In this document: positions 1 to 12,424 of the stretch, one piece after another
Layout: each line of letters starts with the position of its first letter
How positions within the stretch are numbered: the first letter of the stretch is position 1
Assembly (NCBI GenBank): GCA_002914845.1
Contig: JXTC01000036.1
Span: 1,323,287-1,387,286 of the forward strand
Reading direction: 5' to 3'
DNA: 64,000 nucleotides
Origin: Trema orientale
Lineage: Eukaryota; Streptophyta; Magnoliopsida; Rosales; Cannabaceae
Program-made: the position numbers and the translations under genes
Notes under the pieces: model-generated
What the model was told of the DNA's origin: nothing
Database searches by the model: none
Seen by the model: only the letters and a program-made list of their open reading frames with translations

Positions 1-1450
1 TCTGTTTTCCCTTTATACACTCAATGTAGACTTTAAAGTCTATCAAATCAAGGGGACTAATGATCCCATCAGACACAAGATGTTCAATTTTTTGTTTAAA
101 AATATGTCTTAAGCACTCATGTCACAGTATCAATGAGTCCTTATTAGTTAATTTTTTTTATGTACCTCTTGAATTAACATGCAAAGTTTCATTAACGGAG
201 AGTTGGGTATTTAACATATAAAGATTGTCAGTAAGAACACCAGTGCTAATAACATTCGAATAAAGCATAAGACTAAATAAATTATTTCTGAAAGAATAAG
301 AATAACCAAATTTGTCCAATATAGAAACTGAAACCAAATTCCATTATTAAAAATGGTATCACAAAAATCTCATACAAATCTAAATATTTTCCAGAATTTA
401 AAGATAATCTAAAGTGCCCAATGGCCTCCACTGAAGCTGTTTGGCTGTCGCCTACATAGATGACTCTTTCATCATCACTTGGCTTCCTGCTCCACAGACA
501 ACCCTACATAGAAACAAGAACGTGAGTAGTAGTACCAGAATCTATCCACCAAGTGTCCCTAGGTACAGAAGTTAAATTAACTTCAGAACAAGCATAAATG
601 AGGAGCTTACCCTTCTTAACACACCAAGCTTTATACTCAGAGCATTCCTTCTTCAGGTGTCCACTCTTTCCACAAAATAAATAACCTTGCTCATCTTGTT
701 TCTTCTGTGCCTTAGCAGGTGGAACTATTGCAGCTTCCTTAGCTTTATTTATTTTCCTCTTCTTTGCCTTAAAGGTAATGGTCAAGTTAGCACTTTCAAG
801 CCTTTTGGCTTTGATTTTCTCTTCGTTCTAAACACAAATGGCTATTAGCTCATTAATATTACATTTGTCCATTTGGGCTTTGTATATTGTCTGTAGGTTC
901 CCATACTGATTAGGAAGAGAAAGCAAAACCAAGGCCACAAGCAAATCCTCACTAATTTCTAACTTGAATTCCTTAAGCTTGCCAGCCAAATGAGATATCT
1001 GCGTGATGTACTCCTTATGTTTCTTTTGCCGTTGTACCTTATTGAGATGAAATTTTTCTAAGGTACTAATCATCTCACCCTTCACATTCTTGAGATATGA
1101 TTTCTCAAGAGCAGCAAGGAAAGCCTTAGCATTTTCTTTTTCTAGAAAAGAGCCCCGCATGATTTCCAGAATAGAGCGCTTCATGATCATGACACTCATA
1201 CGATTAGACTTTTTCTATAGTTTAAAGTTCCTTTTATCCTCAGTGGAACTTTCTTCTGTAAGAGCAGCGGGTTGGTCTTTTATGAGTGCCAGGTTAAGAT
1301 CCATACAACCCAGTACGATCATGACATTCTCTTTCCAGGCCTTAAAGCTTGTGCCTGTAAGTACAAGAATGGTACTCAACTTGGCAGATACATTAGCAGC
1401 AGAAACTGAACAGAGAACAAAATAAAACCATAAATTAAACATGCTCACAA
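1..1450 (-). mobile_element. Ty1/copia retrotransposon fragment: gag, zinc knuckle, protease start
   Basis: Read on the minus strand from about 1448 down to the window edge, the frames match a plant copia polyprotein: an N-terminal gag segment (LTGTSFKAWKENVMIVLGCM), a UBN2-type gag region with ISHLAGKLKEFKLEISEDLL, then a zinc knuckle and the protease motif WWIDSGTTTHV near 500-580. It is broken: there is an in-frame stop near 1213, further stops near 830 and 500, and the knuckle reads YLFCGKSGHLKKEC, so the first cysteine of CX2CX4HX4C is a tyrosine. The residues below 500 resemble the pre-integrase region (GDSQTASVEAIGHFRLSL) with many stops. Integrase and reverse transcriptase would lie to the left, outside the window. 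Dead copy; the family call is confident, its ends are not. Confidence 0.85.
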
Positions 1451-2574
1451 CTTAAATGTCATATATAGGCACACGATTTAATCACAAAATATGCAAATAT
1501 GACATATATCATATAATCACATAAGGTGGGCTACCATCACAAGATACCTAGTGCAACATTAATAGGTCTTCCTTTGGGCCGACGTATTAACTTGCAACTG
1601 GTACTCTCAGGTGTAATAATCAAACACTGACGGTAATTTCTGTCAAACTATAAACCTTCTTCTGGGCCGATTTATAAGTGAAGTGATTGTGAGATGAAAA
1701 ATAATGAGACTGAGCCTCTTTTACATAGGTAAGGGTGGCTCCATATTTTCCATTTGTACAAACGGAAAAGTACATAATCAGAAAATACAACTTCAGATAA
1801 TAATACAAAATTGGGTAATAACTTAAATAGAATGGATTGCTTGATCTCCACTCAGAAACTTATTTCCCTTTCTTCGCAAATTACCCGTTTGAAGAAGCTT
1901 AATCTAATTTCTTTTTCTACTGGTGCACATTTATCTGTATGGAGCAGGTCGCACTATTGGTCATTACCATTATTCGATCTGGCGCATTCTCCTCAGTCTT
2001 TGACTTTTTTTTTTAGCGTTCACTAAAAATATAGATTTAAGATCGCATAACAGCAGTCATGCACTCCTATATTAATTTTGTTTGTTTCAGTTCTTATTTA
2101 TAAGAAGATATTGGAAACCCATATACGTAAAGACAGAAAATTTCAGAAGCATTCTGTCAGCTTTCTAGAAGAGAGAAAATTTTTAAAGAGAAGTGAACAA
2201 ACATAACCTGTTCTTAGATTTCTTTAAAGAGCAATCACTAACTTATAGTCTGGAAGATTATTAAAAGGTGAAGTCATATACTTATGTTGACTTAATAGCC
2301 ACAAGATGTATGATATCAATACACATATATATTTTATATATTTATGAGTTTTCATTCTCAGGTTACGTTTTAGTTTCGTTGCGTTAGTTATGAAAAACTG
2401 TTGGTTGATATTTTATAAAAAATTAATTTTCAATATTACTACCAACTGCAAATTATTTTTCAAACATCATTATCTACCGTCATTGTACTTAGTCAAAGGG
2501 AACGCTTCCAGATGTATAAATATGTCTTCTTGGAAAGAAAAAACACAAAAAAAAATTGGCGTCATGTATAGATA
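1451..2574. other. Stretch without a recognised gene; probable copia leader
   Basis: The first few hundred bases, lying 5' of the minus-strand copia gag, are probably that element's leader or LTR-derived sequence, but I could not place LTR ends. The rest is AT-rich, and the short ORFs (for example 1811-2026 and 2390-2578) show no recognisable domain. Confidence 0.4.
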
Positions 2575-2606
2575 CTAGTTTATAAGCCACATGCCTAAGG
2601 CATGTG
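2575..2606 (-). repeat. Helitron 3' terminus (hairpin plus CTAG)
   Basis: On the minus strand a perfect palindrome (CACATGCCTAAGGCATGTG, 2588-2606) is followed 9 nt later by CTAG (2575-2578) and then T. This is the usual Helitron 3' end: a short GC-richer stem-loop, about 10 nt, CTRR, inserted between A and T. The element body would extend to the right. No matching 5' TC end or coding sequence was identified, so it is probably a non-autonomous or truncated copy. Confidence 0.55.
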
Positions 2607-3230
2607 ACCCGTCTGCTTAGGGGATTTTTTTTTATATGCATGCTAAAACTCATAAAAAGTATATTGCAATTATTTAAAAAAAAAAAGGAAGTAGCAAATT
2701 TGATTTTTATTTTAAAGAAAAGAGCTTTTTTCTTTATGTAAGAAGTGAAAATTTAAAAAATGGCATTTCTCTAATATATAAAGAACTGGTGGTCTAATTT
2801 CTAACTAAAATGCATAAAACAAAATGGGCCTATTTTGTGGTTTCCAAACAATTTTATACAAATACCATAAACGTAGGTAGTGAGACCCATTTACAACAAA
2901 ATTAATAATTAGTCAAACATTTAAAAATTACTTTAAAAGAGAAATAAACAAACAAATTATTTTATAAACAAACAAATTATGAAACAAATAAAAAAAATTT
3001 AAGCAAGCAGGATGGGTAATGGACGATACAATTCAAATTCTAATTCAAATTATGGTGCGCATTCTAATAATAAGTATGTTATTTTTCAATTAACTAAAAG
3101 TTTATCATCAACATCCATATGTATTCACTCAAAGAAAAAGGGTGGGTATGTAACATTTTGACAATGAAACAGAAACTTAAAAAACACAAGATTGTAAAAC
3201 GCCAAAAACAATATATAGCAAGTGAAATCA

Positions 3231-3274
<44 letters not shown>

Positions 3275-4230
3275 TAACAATAATAATAATAATAATAATA
3301 CAGAAAGAGAGACTACTACCACTTCTTATAATTTAGAAAGAAAACACTATAAAATTTGGTCTCCCATGTGTTAGAGCATTTTATTTACAATTAAACAATT
3401 AACAATTTGTATTAAACACGATTTAGTGAAAAATGAAGCGAAAATTGCAATCCAGAAATCGAAGAAATATTTTGTTATAGTTATGATCTTCCTAAACAAG
3501 ATAGACAAAAAACATGTTTGTAAACTTCCACAGGACCGTTAAAAAAAAAAAAAAAAAGAAAGAAAGAAAGAAAGGCAAAAAATAAAAAAAGGAACATCTA
3601 TTTTCGTAAGTAATAGACAAATTTATCTAACATGGCAATTAAAGAAAAATTGTTTATTTCCAGTAAAAGAAAAAGGAAAATTGTTTATTCATAAATTAAA
3701 AGAAATTCCCAAAAAAAGTATAAAAGGGAAGCATGACAAATTGGAAAATATATTATGTGGGACCGACTGTATATTTTATTATAATACTAATAATAATAAT
3801 AAAGAACCAAATGCTCCTACATAATTCCTTCAATGAATTCCATACACATGTTGAACTCTAAAAAGAAAAATTAATAAAAAACAAATAAAATAATGAAGCA
3901 CAAAAATAAAACAGGATAGACAGAAAAACAGTTCACTTCCCAATGTTTATCCATGCTTCTTATATTAACATAGATATATGCACGTCTTAAAACACTAATA
4001 GTGCTCGTGCATACTTTTAAGCACACAAAATTGCTTCCAATTTAACTATTGCGTCCGTACTTTGAGAAAGCATGTGATTTAAAAATATGATACATTAGTT
4101 GGGTCCATATACATGGTAGTATATTTGAAAGTTGCAACTCAGCATTGGGATTAAATGTAGGTAGTAGACTTATATCCAAAGCACCTGTTGAAGAACGGTA
4201 ATGTGTCATTAGTGGGGTTGGTGGGCCGTG
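2607..4230. other. AT-rich stretch without a recognised gene
   Basis: No coding pattern is seen. It may be the body of the non-autonomous Helitron ending at 2575. It holds an AAT microsatellite (3231-3300) and an A-tract with GAAA repeats (about 3541-3575). The minus-strand leucine-rich ORF at 3125-3322 is only the microsatellite read as codons. Confidence 0.5.
3231..3300. repeat. (AAT)n microsatellite
   Basis: Runs of AAT with a few interruptions (ATG, AAC) over about 70 bp; directly visible. Confidence 0.95.
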
Positions 4231-4254
4231 GCCGGTCAGTCGCTTAGGCCATGC

Positions 4255-4375
4255 ATGTGAAGAAGAGAGCCCAACGTAGCCAAAGACAACTTGCCAGCTC
4301 CCGGTAACTTGTAACGCCATAAGTAAGACCAATGCCGGCAAGTCATCCTTGGCTGCACTGGACACTCTACCTCTC
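4255..4375 (-). ncRNA. MIR169: miR169 precursor hairpin
   Basis: The minus strand at 4355-4335 is a full 21-nt miR169 (starts CAGCCAAGG, ends CTTGCCGG, the miR169b/c type). A star strand lies at 4295-4275 (starts GGCAAGTTG, ends TTGGCTACG). Paired by hand, miRNA positions 2-19 all pair with the star (three G:U), leaving 2-nt 3' overhangs at both ends. The loop is about 39 nt, and the stem continues below the duplex for roughly ten more pairs. The miRNA is on the 5' arm, as in known MIR169 genes. In plants miR169 guides cleavage of NF-YA (HAP2) mRNAs and responds to drought, nitrogen and stress; that is family knowledge. The 107-aa ORF at 4042-4365 simply overlaps the primary transcript. Confidence 0.93.
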
Positions 4376-4552
4376 TATGCAAGGCACTTTCAACTCGGGT
4401 TTCTCGTCATATAATTGTCACATGCAGCCGATTCGAGTCGAAAAGAACGGCAGGCAATGCGGCAAATTATATTATAGTCTAATTACGTACAGTAGTATTC
4501 TTTAGCATGGGAGGACGCCTCTGAAGAGCATATTTAGGTTTAGCTCACGTTA

Positions 4553-4562
4553 CATATATATA
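4553..4562 (-). promoter_or_regulatory. Candidate TATA box for the MIR169 transcript
   Basis: On the minus strand CTATATATATG lies about 200 bp upstream of the miR169 hairpin. A start near 4525 would give a typical pri-miRNA leader. Only position and composition support it. Confidence 0.4.
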
Positions 4563-4599
4563 GCTTGTATAAGGAATAAAAGCGCTACTACTGTAAATG

Positions 4600-5690
4600 A
4601 GTATGAGAGTTTAGGCCATTTTGAGCCACAAAGAAAGGATTAATTACAAGTGGGGAAAGTGGCCGCAAGGCAGATCCAAGGACAGACAGACAGACATGAG
4701 TAAGAAAAGTTACCACCGCCGAAGAGCAAAAGCCATATTCTCTCACAAATGTTGTTAAATACGTCCAAATTAGCCTTACTCGTGCCACTGGGTATACCAA
4801 AAAGTGGGAGCAATTTCTTCATTTTCTGGCTCCACATTTCCTTTTATGTTTCTCCAAAGGGTACGGTTTTAGGCTTCTTCTTTTGACAAATTTTCGGTTT
4901 GATTTTTTTTTCTTTTATTAGTACGAATCTATGAGGATTTATTTATTTTCTTTTTTTCGCTACTCATGATGAAAGCCAAGAAATTAAAAGCTGAAGTTTC
5001 AAAGTTGGTATGATCGATATGGTCCTTTGTGGTGTTCTGTTGACAGCTCATATGTTTGCTTCTCGGTTAATGGGCTTATAGAAAGATTCTTTTTCTTTTC
5101 TCCACGTATTTTTTGCATAAATTTCTAACTCAAGTTTTCTTCTAATGACTCATTAGACAATTCAGAATAGATAGGACCGCCCTAGCTTCCACCAGAAAAT
5201 AAAACGGTACTTTCTGTCAACAGCTTTTCCTATTTTTTAATCTTAATCGAACGCACGTAAGAATTCATCCATATATCAAATGATATTGATGTTTTCACAA
5301 AGTTCACTTGGATAATTTAAGCTTAAAGTAAGAGTGATGATGGAAAAGAAACATTTATTAATTTACTTTTCAGTCTTTGATTATGAAATATGAAAGGTAG
5401 CTTTTTACTAATCAAGTTAAGTCGTTTATAATTAAAATGAAATGTAACAACACGTTACTTCTTTTCATCAAGAATAGGTTGTTCTTAATTAGTTAATTGG
5501 TTGTTACCCCGCTAGTGTGCTTTACCAAATATGCAAAGCTCACATACAACTGTATCCGAAATTAGTCTTTCAGGCATTTTGTTGGCCTCCCTAGTACCTT
5601 CCATCTTCAATTCTTCTTCACACGCATCTTTAAGTTGAGAATAATTACAAGGATGAGGTCTTGACAAAGTCTATATTGTGATTAGATATA
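4600..5690. other. Stretch without a recognised gene, upstream of MIR169
   Basis: Less AT-rich near 4600-4850, which may be MIR169 promoter sequence. Short minus-strand ORFs at 4588-4837 overlap one another in different frames and match nothing I know. 4860-5690 shows no recognisable feature. Confidence 0.4.
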
Positions 5691-5691
5691 G

Positions 5692-5975
5692 GCAGCTTTT
5701 GCATGCAAGATTGCCTGTGGTTTTGAGTTTGAGGCAGAGATCTGAACAGGAATTCATGCTATTGATATTGCTCAGAATAAGGGTCGGTCAAATATTTGGC
5801 TCGAGAATGATTTTACTTACATTGTGGACATTGTAGGAACTTAGCACTTGTGTTATCGCCAGGAATATTTCTCGTAGTTGGGAATGAATTTGTGCTTCTC
5901 TCATATCTTTCCTAGAGGAAACCAAGCTGCTTGATTGTCTTGCTCTAACTTTGGTATGCCATCTAATGGCGCGAA
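5692..5975 (+). mobile_element. LINE-type RNase H domain remnant
   Basis: In one frame the plus strand reads FEFEAEI, stop, then HAIDIAQNKGRSNIWLENDF; a shifted frame gives FSHIFPRGNQAA. This matches the plant RNase H-like domain (RVT_3) at the end of LINE polyproteins, with the usual order (EAE acidic motif, A.eiA...g....WLE.D, then the sHi.RegN..AD motif). It has stops and a frameshift, and the final acidic residue is lost. It is upstream of, and in the opposite order to, the LINE reverse transcriptase at 7800, so it is probably a different copy. Confidence 0.65.
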
Positions 5976-6489
5976 ACTTTGTGCTTTTATAGTTCTAATT
6001 ATTCTGATCTTTTCTCCTACTTTTAGTTTTTTCTCTTTTTTTTTGCTCAAGGACAAGTTTTTAAGTGTTGCATTATTGGACGTCATATGTATCTTATAGG
6101 ATTGTTTAAGTATGACTATGTGGATACTTACTTGCGAACTTGTATTCCTTTGATTTCTTTTTCTAACTTAATCCATTGTTTTGTATGAAACTTTTTATTT
6201 ATTCATATATATATTTGGAAGGGGTAGAATTAGTTCCTTAGATAAGTGCCCACCTCATCGAGATATGCAATTAAGATTTTGATACTATTGAACCTTTCCT
6301 GTTTCAACGCTGTATATACGTATAGAAAAAATGCCGCCACTCCATTGTATATATTTAGCCCAGATATCTCCAATATTCTTAAATAGATCTCGTCAATAGA
6401 CGATATGAATCGTAAGGAGGTTCATACATTGAGTTCCCACGCGGAGCCCATGTAAAATTACTATCACCTAAAATTGTACAATGTGATGT

Positions 6490-7090
6490 GTTGTGCCGGT
6501 ACGGCCCATTTAACTATACTTTCGTGTTTCTTAGTCATACCTTGTGTTGTATCTAAAGTTCAAAATCATTAGCCCAGCACGACCCATTGGCCCGTACTTT
6601 AATGTGAGGTGACCCACGTGCTTAGACACGTCACTCTATTTGAGCTAAAATTGACTAATTTAATTGATAACCTTTATTAATTTTAGTGTCATTTTTTATG
6701 AAAATTTTTTGATTTTCCAAATCATTTAAATGTATAAAAATATTAATGCCATAAATTAATTATAAAAATTTTTAGCATCAAAGAAGAAGAAAAAAACTCT
6801 AAAAAATATTTGCATATCATAATTGATTATAGACTAAGTATCTCTCAATTAAGTTGGCATTTGTATATTAGAATTATATGTAAAAATAAAAATGTATAAC
6901 GTGCTAACGTGTCGTGTCGTGTCGTGCTAATAAGCCATGTCGCATTGTGCATGTAGTCGTATCATACTTAACTTATAAATCCGACATAACTTATATAACT
7001 GAACTGTGTTTGACACAACTCATATTTTAATGTGTCGTGCCTAATTTAGATTATGTCATGCCGTGTCATGCCATCGTTGCGAGCCTAGCA
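6490..7090. repeat. Degenerate hAT-like MITE with GC-rich CGTGTC repeats
   Basis: GC-richer ends (GTGCCGGTACGGCCCA near 6495; repeats of GTGTCGT and CATGTCGC at 6905-6960; GCCGTGTCATGCCAT near 7070) surround an AT-rich core. The composition resembles the element at 61731-62329. Inverted ends are only approximate and no clean target duplication was found. Confidence 0.4.
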
Positions 7091-7799
7091 CTCTTGACTG
7101 CTCTACTATAACCTTAGTGAGATGCACCCAAACAGCTAAGAAACACTCTCCAATTGCAAGTCGCTCATAATTAATAACCAGAATCACACAACATGATAAA
7201 GGAAATCTAATGTTGACCCACAAAATTAGAAATCCGACACAAGTACTATGGGGTCTTGCAAAAACGGGAAATAGCTGTCATCATGAGTACGCAAAGGGAT
7301 CAAAAAAAGAAAAGGAAAAAGAAAATGGTTATTTCATCAAGTTGAAGACATCCATGATGAAAAGCAGTGGGGCTATTGTTAATTATTGTTTGTCATGTTT
7401 GCTGGCTTGCTGCTCTTTCTCAAAGCATCAGCATCTTTTCTTGTACCATAAATCACCTTATTGTAGGCTTTTTCATGCTTAAACAAAATGCAAATATTTA
7501 ATTAAAAAGCAAAACAAAACAAAACGAAAAAAATGTGATTTCAACATATGGGAATTCCTCTATCTTGACAATTATGAACCTTTTAAATTATAGACACCGG
7601 TACCATGAATCTTGGTCAAGGCTTTGTAATGATATTAGGTTATGATGTCTAAATTGTCCTAAGAAAATATTATCTACATTAGGATAAAAAAATATTGAGG
7701 TAAAAGAGGTACTACTATAATCCTAATATTTATTCGAATTTTTGCCGTTCATCAATTGATATTAATATAGCTAATAGTGGCCTACCAATTTTTCAATCC
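7091..7799. other. Stretch without a recognised gene
   Basis: A 90-codon ORF (7210-7482) has no recognisable motif and a simple KKEKEKE stretch; I do not call it a gene. Confidence 0.4.
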
Positions 7800-8170
7800 A
7801 GATTTATAAGATGATTTTTCACTCTCTTATTCGCATTCGTAAGCTCCACAAAGTTGTTACTTCGCTGATAGTTGGAGATAATATCACGATGACCATGTTA
7901 TCGCAAATAATTTTATAATTAACTTTATCATCTGTTTTAGCGGCTCGGGATGGATTAGAGTCGACCTAACAATTGTTGATGAGATCATTCCTTGTTCGGT
8001 AATTACTAGCTAATATTGATGATAATGTAATTCTTACTGCTGTTCGACAGGAGAATAGGTAAAAATTCCATGTTCTCAGGGCACTTTTACTACAGAAATG
8101 CAATGTTTTTTTTATGTCTGGTCGCCTTCTTCGAGGCTTGAACTCAAATTTCACGGTGCTTATCCCTAAA
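7800..8170 (+). mobile_element. LINE reverse transcriptase remnant, part 1
   Basis: Plus-strand frames give DDHVIANNFINFIICF, then NVILTAVRQ and, after an apparent small insertion, FFMSGRLLRGLNSNFTVLIPK. These are the N-terminal reverse transcriptase blocks of plant LINEs (D..vIa.hI.nFy..lF; v..a+..FF.sG.ll.g.Nsn.i.LIPK). The homology stops right after LIPK at 8170. The expected next block (DQF..IAL) is found at 14274, beyond an LTR element. Several frameshifts and stops; non-functional. Confidence 0.7.
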
Positions 8171-8947
8171 ATCATAAATTATCACTATCGGAAATCTAAA
8201 GCCGTGATTTTTAGTAATTTTAAGTATAAATATAATAAAATATTAATTTTACAAAATCCAGGAGAAATCTAGTATTAGATAATTTCATTTTGGTCCTCAA
8301 ATCATTATGAATTTCATAACCATTAAAAATTCTTATTAGTTTTTAATTACTTAATAAAAATACCTCTTAAAGTTCAAAAAAATTTCCAGCTATCTTATTT
8401 GGATACTTGTTTGAGAAATCATAAATTTTAGTACATTGAGTTTAACTGAAAACTTTAGTCCAATGTCCAAAATAATTTACATAAAATCACTTGAAGTTTT
8501 CGTGTTCTCAAATTAACAATAAAATCATCCTCATACATCCACTTAGTAAGTTTATTGATCTTGGCTAAATAATCGAACAAAGAAAGAAAGTTAACAGAAT
8601 ATAAACACCCACCAAGGATTAAGAGTAAAACTGCAGACACAAACTGTACAGCTTGTCTATCCATCAAAACGATTACCTTAGAGAGTCAAACACCTGAAAG
8701 TGGGAGACGTAGGGGGAATGAGCATTCACATGCTAAATAAAAATTTAATTATCATTTTAATGGATGCAATTTTACCAAATTTATATGGTTAATATATTTT
8801 CCAAAATCCAATTATAAACCAAATTTATAAAATATTTGATATCCAGAATACTCACATATTCAAAACCAAAACCATAAATATATGATTGTACATATGATAC
8901 ATCAATCAAATGTAAATGAGTGAGCTCTCATCCCCCCATCACGACCC
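8171..8947. other. AT-rich stretch without a recognised gene
   Basis: It lies between the break in the LINE and the first LTR. The 70-codon minus-strand ORF at 8455-8667 has no recognisable domain. Probably part of the inserted material or an older insertion. Confidence 0.35.
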
Positions 8948-10387
8948 TGTAATACCCCTTACTAAAAGTACCTAGCATCTTGATACTATCCGGAGGTGTG
9001 TCAGCCAAAAACCTGCGCAGGAGCCTAGGACTTTCCCCTAGCTCTGCAGCAACTCACCAGCGATCTAAACTACCATGATGCAATAATGGAACTCAAATGT
9101 GTGATCCTATGGTATGTACAATATGTAACAAGATATGTAATAACCATGCAAAATATAATCAAAAAATGCTTTAAAAATACCCACTTCGCATTATTCTGGG
9201 ATTTACTGTAACATGGGCACCTTGTCGCCATATTACTCCATAATCACAATTTAAAAATATGTATTCCCGAGCCTTAGAATTTGTGCCACTTCGAAACATA
9301 TCGATATTAAACATCAAAACTCGTATCTCGACCTCCGTAAATCCAAATTTGAAGTCAAAATTCAGTTTCAAGATACTGAGCTTTAAACATGTCTCTTTTT
9401 GAAATTAATTTGAAAACGTCTACTTTTCCAAAGGATTTAGAAAAATATCATCTTTGCTGAATATTTACAAAAATACTTTTCTGAAAATATTTCAGAAAGT
9501 ATCATTATCAAAGAACTATTTAGAATATCACTTTCAAAAATATTTGAAAAATTATTAGGTTTGCTAATTATTTGCAAAAATGTCACTTTTAGATAAATAT
9601 TTTGAAAAATAACACTTCTCTAATCTCAGTCTAAGGTACAATCTCAATAGTAACAGATTTCCAACCCAACACTGTTTTGGATTGCAAGGATACCACTTTT
9701 TATTCTAAATTAGAAAAATACCATATTTTTCAATTCGAAAATTAATAAACTTCCGGATATCATTTTAACGTCTACTAACAGTAATTATTCATGAATTTAA
9801 CCATTCTTTCACTTTATATAATTATCTCGGGTAAAATAATTACCTCAAGAAATAATTATAAAAAATATCACTTTTAAACCATATTTGTAAAATGGCCAAA
9901 ACTGTCGAAATCTTACTGGCGGCGAGATGACGGCCGAGACCGGTCGGGAAACGACGGTGACCATGAGATGAGTCCAACTATAATGTCAGTGTTGTGAAAG
10001 GAGGTCCGGTGAAACTCCGATGGCCAAAAAATCTTACGGTAGCCAGAAACTTCAAGGTGGCCGATCTCCATTTTCTGACAATAAAATCTGGCGGCACTTG
10101 GCGGCGTGACTTCGTCGGAGGCTGAGGAAGATGGTGGGGTGGCGCATCGGCTGGTTAGAGCAACGGTATGCCGGCAGCATGGAGGAACCATTTCGGCGTT
10201 TTATTTTCTATCGGGGACCTTTGTGGAGAGGAAGAAAGAGTTGGGGGGTTTAAAACAATTTATGGAACTGTAGCTTTTAATATAATATTCCAAATATTTT
10301 GAATAAAATAATCTGAAATTCCTATTTATAATTGTGCCATTGGGTCAAAAATTACCATTTTACCTTTATATAAAACCAGATTTTACA
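8948..10387 (-). mobile_element. LTR (3') of a non-coding gypsy-like element
   Basis: The plus strand begins TGTAATACCCC and ends GATTTTACA. Read on the minus strand the LTR starts TGTAAAATC and ends GGGGTATTACA. Next to it, at 10388-10402, the minus strand has a purine tract (AAGGAGCGGAGGA) preceded by GGACGAAATTC, the usual polypurine end of plant chromovirus (Tekay/Del-type) elements, which marks this as the 3' LTR. It aligns over nearly its whole length with 12425-14273, including the block GTCAGCCAAAAACCTGCGC, but lacks about 380 bp present there (about 12720-13100). ORFs at 9171-9371 and 9913-10191 are within the LTR and not genes. Confidence 0.75.
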
Positions 10388-12424
10388 TCCTCCGCTCCTT
10401 AAAAGAATTTCGTCCTGAAATTCGTACGTAACGGTTAGTACAAGTAAAAAGTTAAGAAGAGTGAACCATTAGTGATAGGATGTAGGAGGATCGAATCAAA
10501 CACTAATCAAATAATGAGCGTGAAACATACATTTCACACCCGGTATTAGAATCTCATCAACAAGTTAATGCCACACAAGGCATGAGCTAAATTGGTACAT
10601 TAAGTTATATAGAATTATAAGGTGACCCATTATTCGATACAAGAACATAAATACATGAAAATGAGAATGATATCCTTAAGTCAGAACACAAAATTGGAGT
10701 GGTAACGATAGTCAAGACTGAGAGTTAATAATACAAGACTCCTATAACCTGAGTACCGATTGTTAGGCACCAAACTAGAGTAGCAGACCAAATGTTGAAT
10801 ACATACGATACAGTCTCCCTGATCATATCAGATCAACATCACACTGAGACAATCTTATTTATCTGTATCTAGAACACGGTCTTAAACAATCACTGAGTTC
10901 AAAGATTCTAACAAGATTCTAAATGAAAATCAATACCCTTGTGTTATACCACACTAGTTAAACAAGTTCAAAGGTTAGAAACCAAAATAAGGATATAATG
11001 ACATAAGTCATTTACCGTTTCTCATAACGAGCGAAAAGCAACCAAATATACAAAACACTTATAGTCGAGAACATGACTGGAATCACCAAGAATAGAAATC
11101 TCTAATAGATGAGTATATAGTATACTATAGTCTAAGCATATAAAATACAAGTTTTTATATAACAAGTATAGTCCAAAGACTTTTTAAGTCTTTTACTCAA
11201 GATAATATCATATGGTAATCATTCATACTATATTTATATCTAGAGACTTTATAAGTTTCTCTATCAAATGTAGAATTAAAACAATAATCCCAAATTATTA
11301 ATCAACTCTAAGACTTTTTAAGTCTTTAGTACAAAGGAAAGTGATATAGAAATGACTCAATATCTAATATGTAAGTAAAACCAGTAACAATACTACAATA
11401 CCCCAGAATAAGATTTCAACAAAATAAGTCATCTATACGATAATGCATATCTCCCATCAAATCTTATTTCATTTTAAAATCAAAAATAATTTTTTGAAAA
11501 TATGCAATACAAAAATCAAAGGCACACAAGAATGCTATACTAGTTCATAATAAGGTCTCACCTTAGCTATAGGTAAACCAAACTTGAATTCTGAGTATTC
11601 CTCTTGAAAATATAATAAGAAGAGTATAAAGACTCTCTATTTAAACCCATGAATAAACTAATCTCAAATACCATCAACTCATATAGGATTTCAACCCAGA
11701 TCATAACAGGAGTGTACAATAACTCTTTAAAAATCAAAACAAACAAAGTTCCTTGGTTGATATATACAGTTTGTCTATTAAACTATCAAGCATTTAAAAC
11801 ATGTCGATTCTCTTCATGACATGGTTAAACGTAATTGAAGTTTTTCTTAGAATCCCAAAACTTTTCCAAAAGTTTTTACACATTTCTCTACAAGAAATTA
11901 AAAAGCACATATTTTAAATGGCATATCTATGTGCAAACACATTTCCACAATTCTTTGTTTATAAAAAATTCTATATAAGGTATACTTTAGTAAGGCTATC
12001 TTTGCATTTTATAAATTTAAAGTCACCACACTCTAATAACTTTATTAAAAAAAGTTTTGAAAGACACTTTTAAGATAGAGATTTTATAAAGCGTTTTAGA
12101 AAAATGGTGGAGTGTGTCATTGTTAAACTTTTAGATAGACATTTTTTTTAGCCTTACTCAAGTTGTAACTTGTACAACCATAAGAATTTAAAAGTCTAAT
12201 TTATATTTTTAAAGGAAATATTACACATTATTTTGCATAACTTAAATTCTATTAAACACCAAATCAAGTATATTAATTCATAGCTTGAATTCATTTGAAA
12301 ATCTAATTTCTACAAATTTTTTTTTTCTAATGAAAATGCCATGCACTATCATGTACCACCTAAGTCCTTTCAAGACTTAGGTATTCAAAACCAATCTATT
12401 TCCATTTGAAGCTCAAATGAAACA
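10388..12424 (-). mobile_element. Interior of the LTR element, apparently non-coding
   Basis: About 2 kb between the two LTRs with no ORF or recognisable retroviral domain. Only the polypurine side (10388-10430) looks functional. I did not find a primer-binding site next to the LTR at 12425. This suggests a LARD-like non-autonomous derivative or a heavily deleted chromovirus. Two short palindromic GACTTTTTAAGTC-type motifs occur near 11180 and 11310. Confidence 0.55.

Noticed and set aside
1090-1425. 111-codon plus-strand ORF
   Set aside because: Antisense shadow of the copia gag, which matches a known family on the minus strand.
3125-3322. Minus-strand ORF rich in leucine
   Set aside because: It is the AAT microsatellite read in frame.
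4042-4365. 107-codon minus-strand ORF
   Set aside because: It covers the miR169 hairpin; its N-terminal codons are the mature miRNA itself. No domain is recognisable, so it is explained as part of the primary transcript.
9913-10191. 92-codon minus-strand ORF in GC-richer DNA
   Set aside because: Lies inside the LTR at 8948-10387; the homologous part of the second LTR does not keep the frame.
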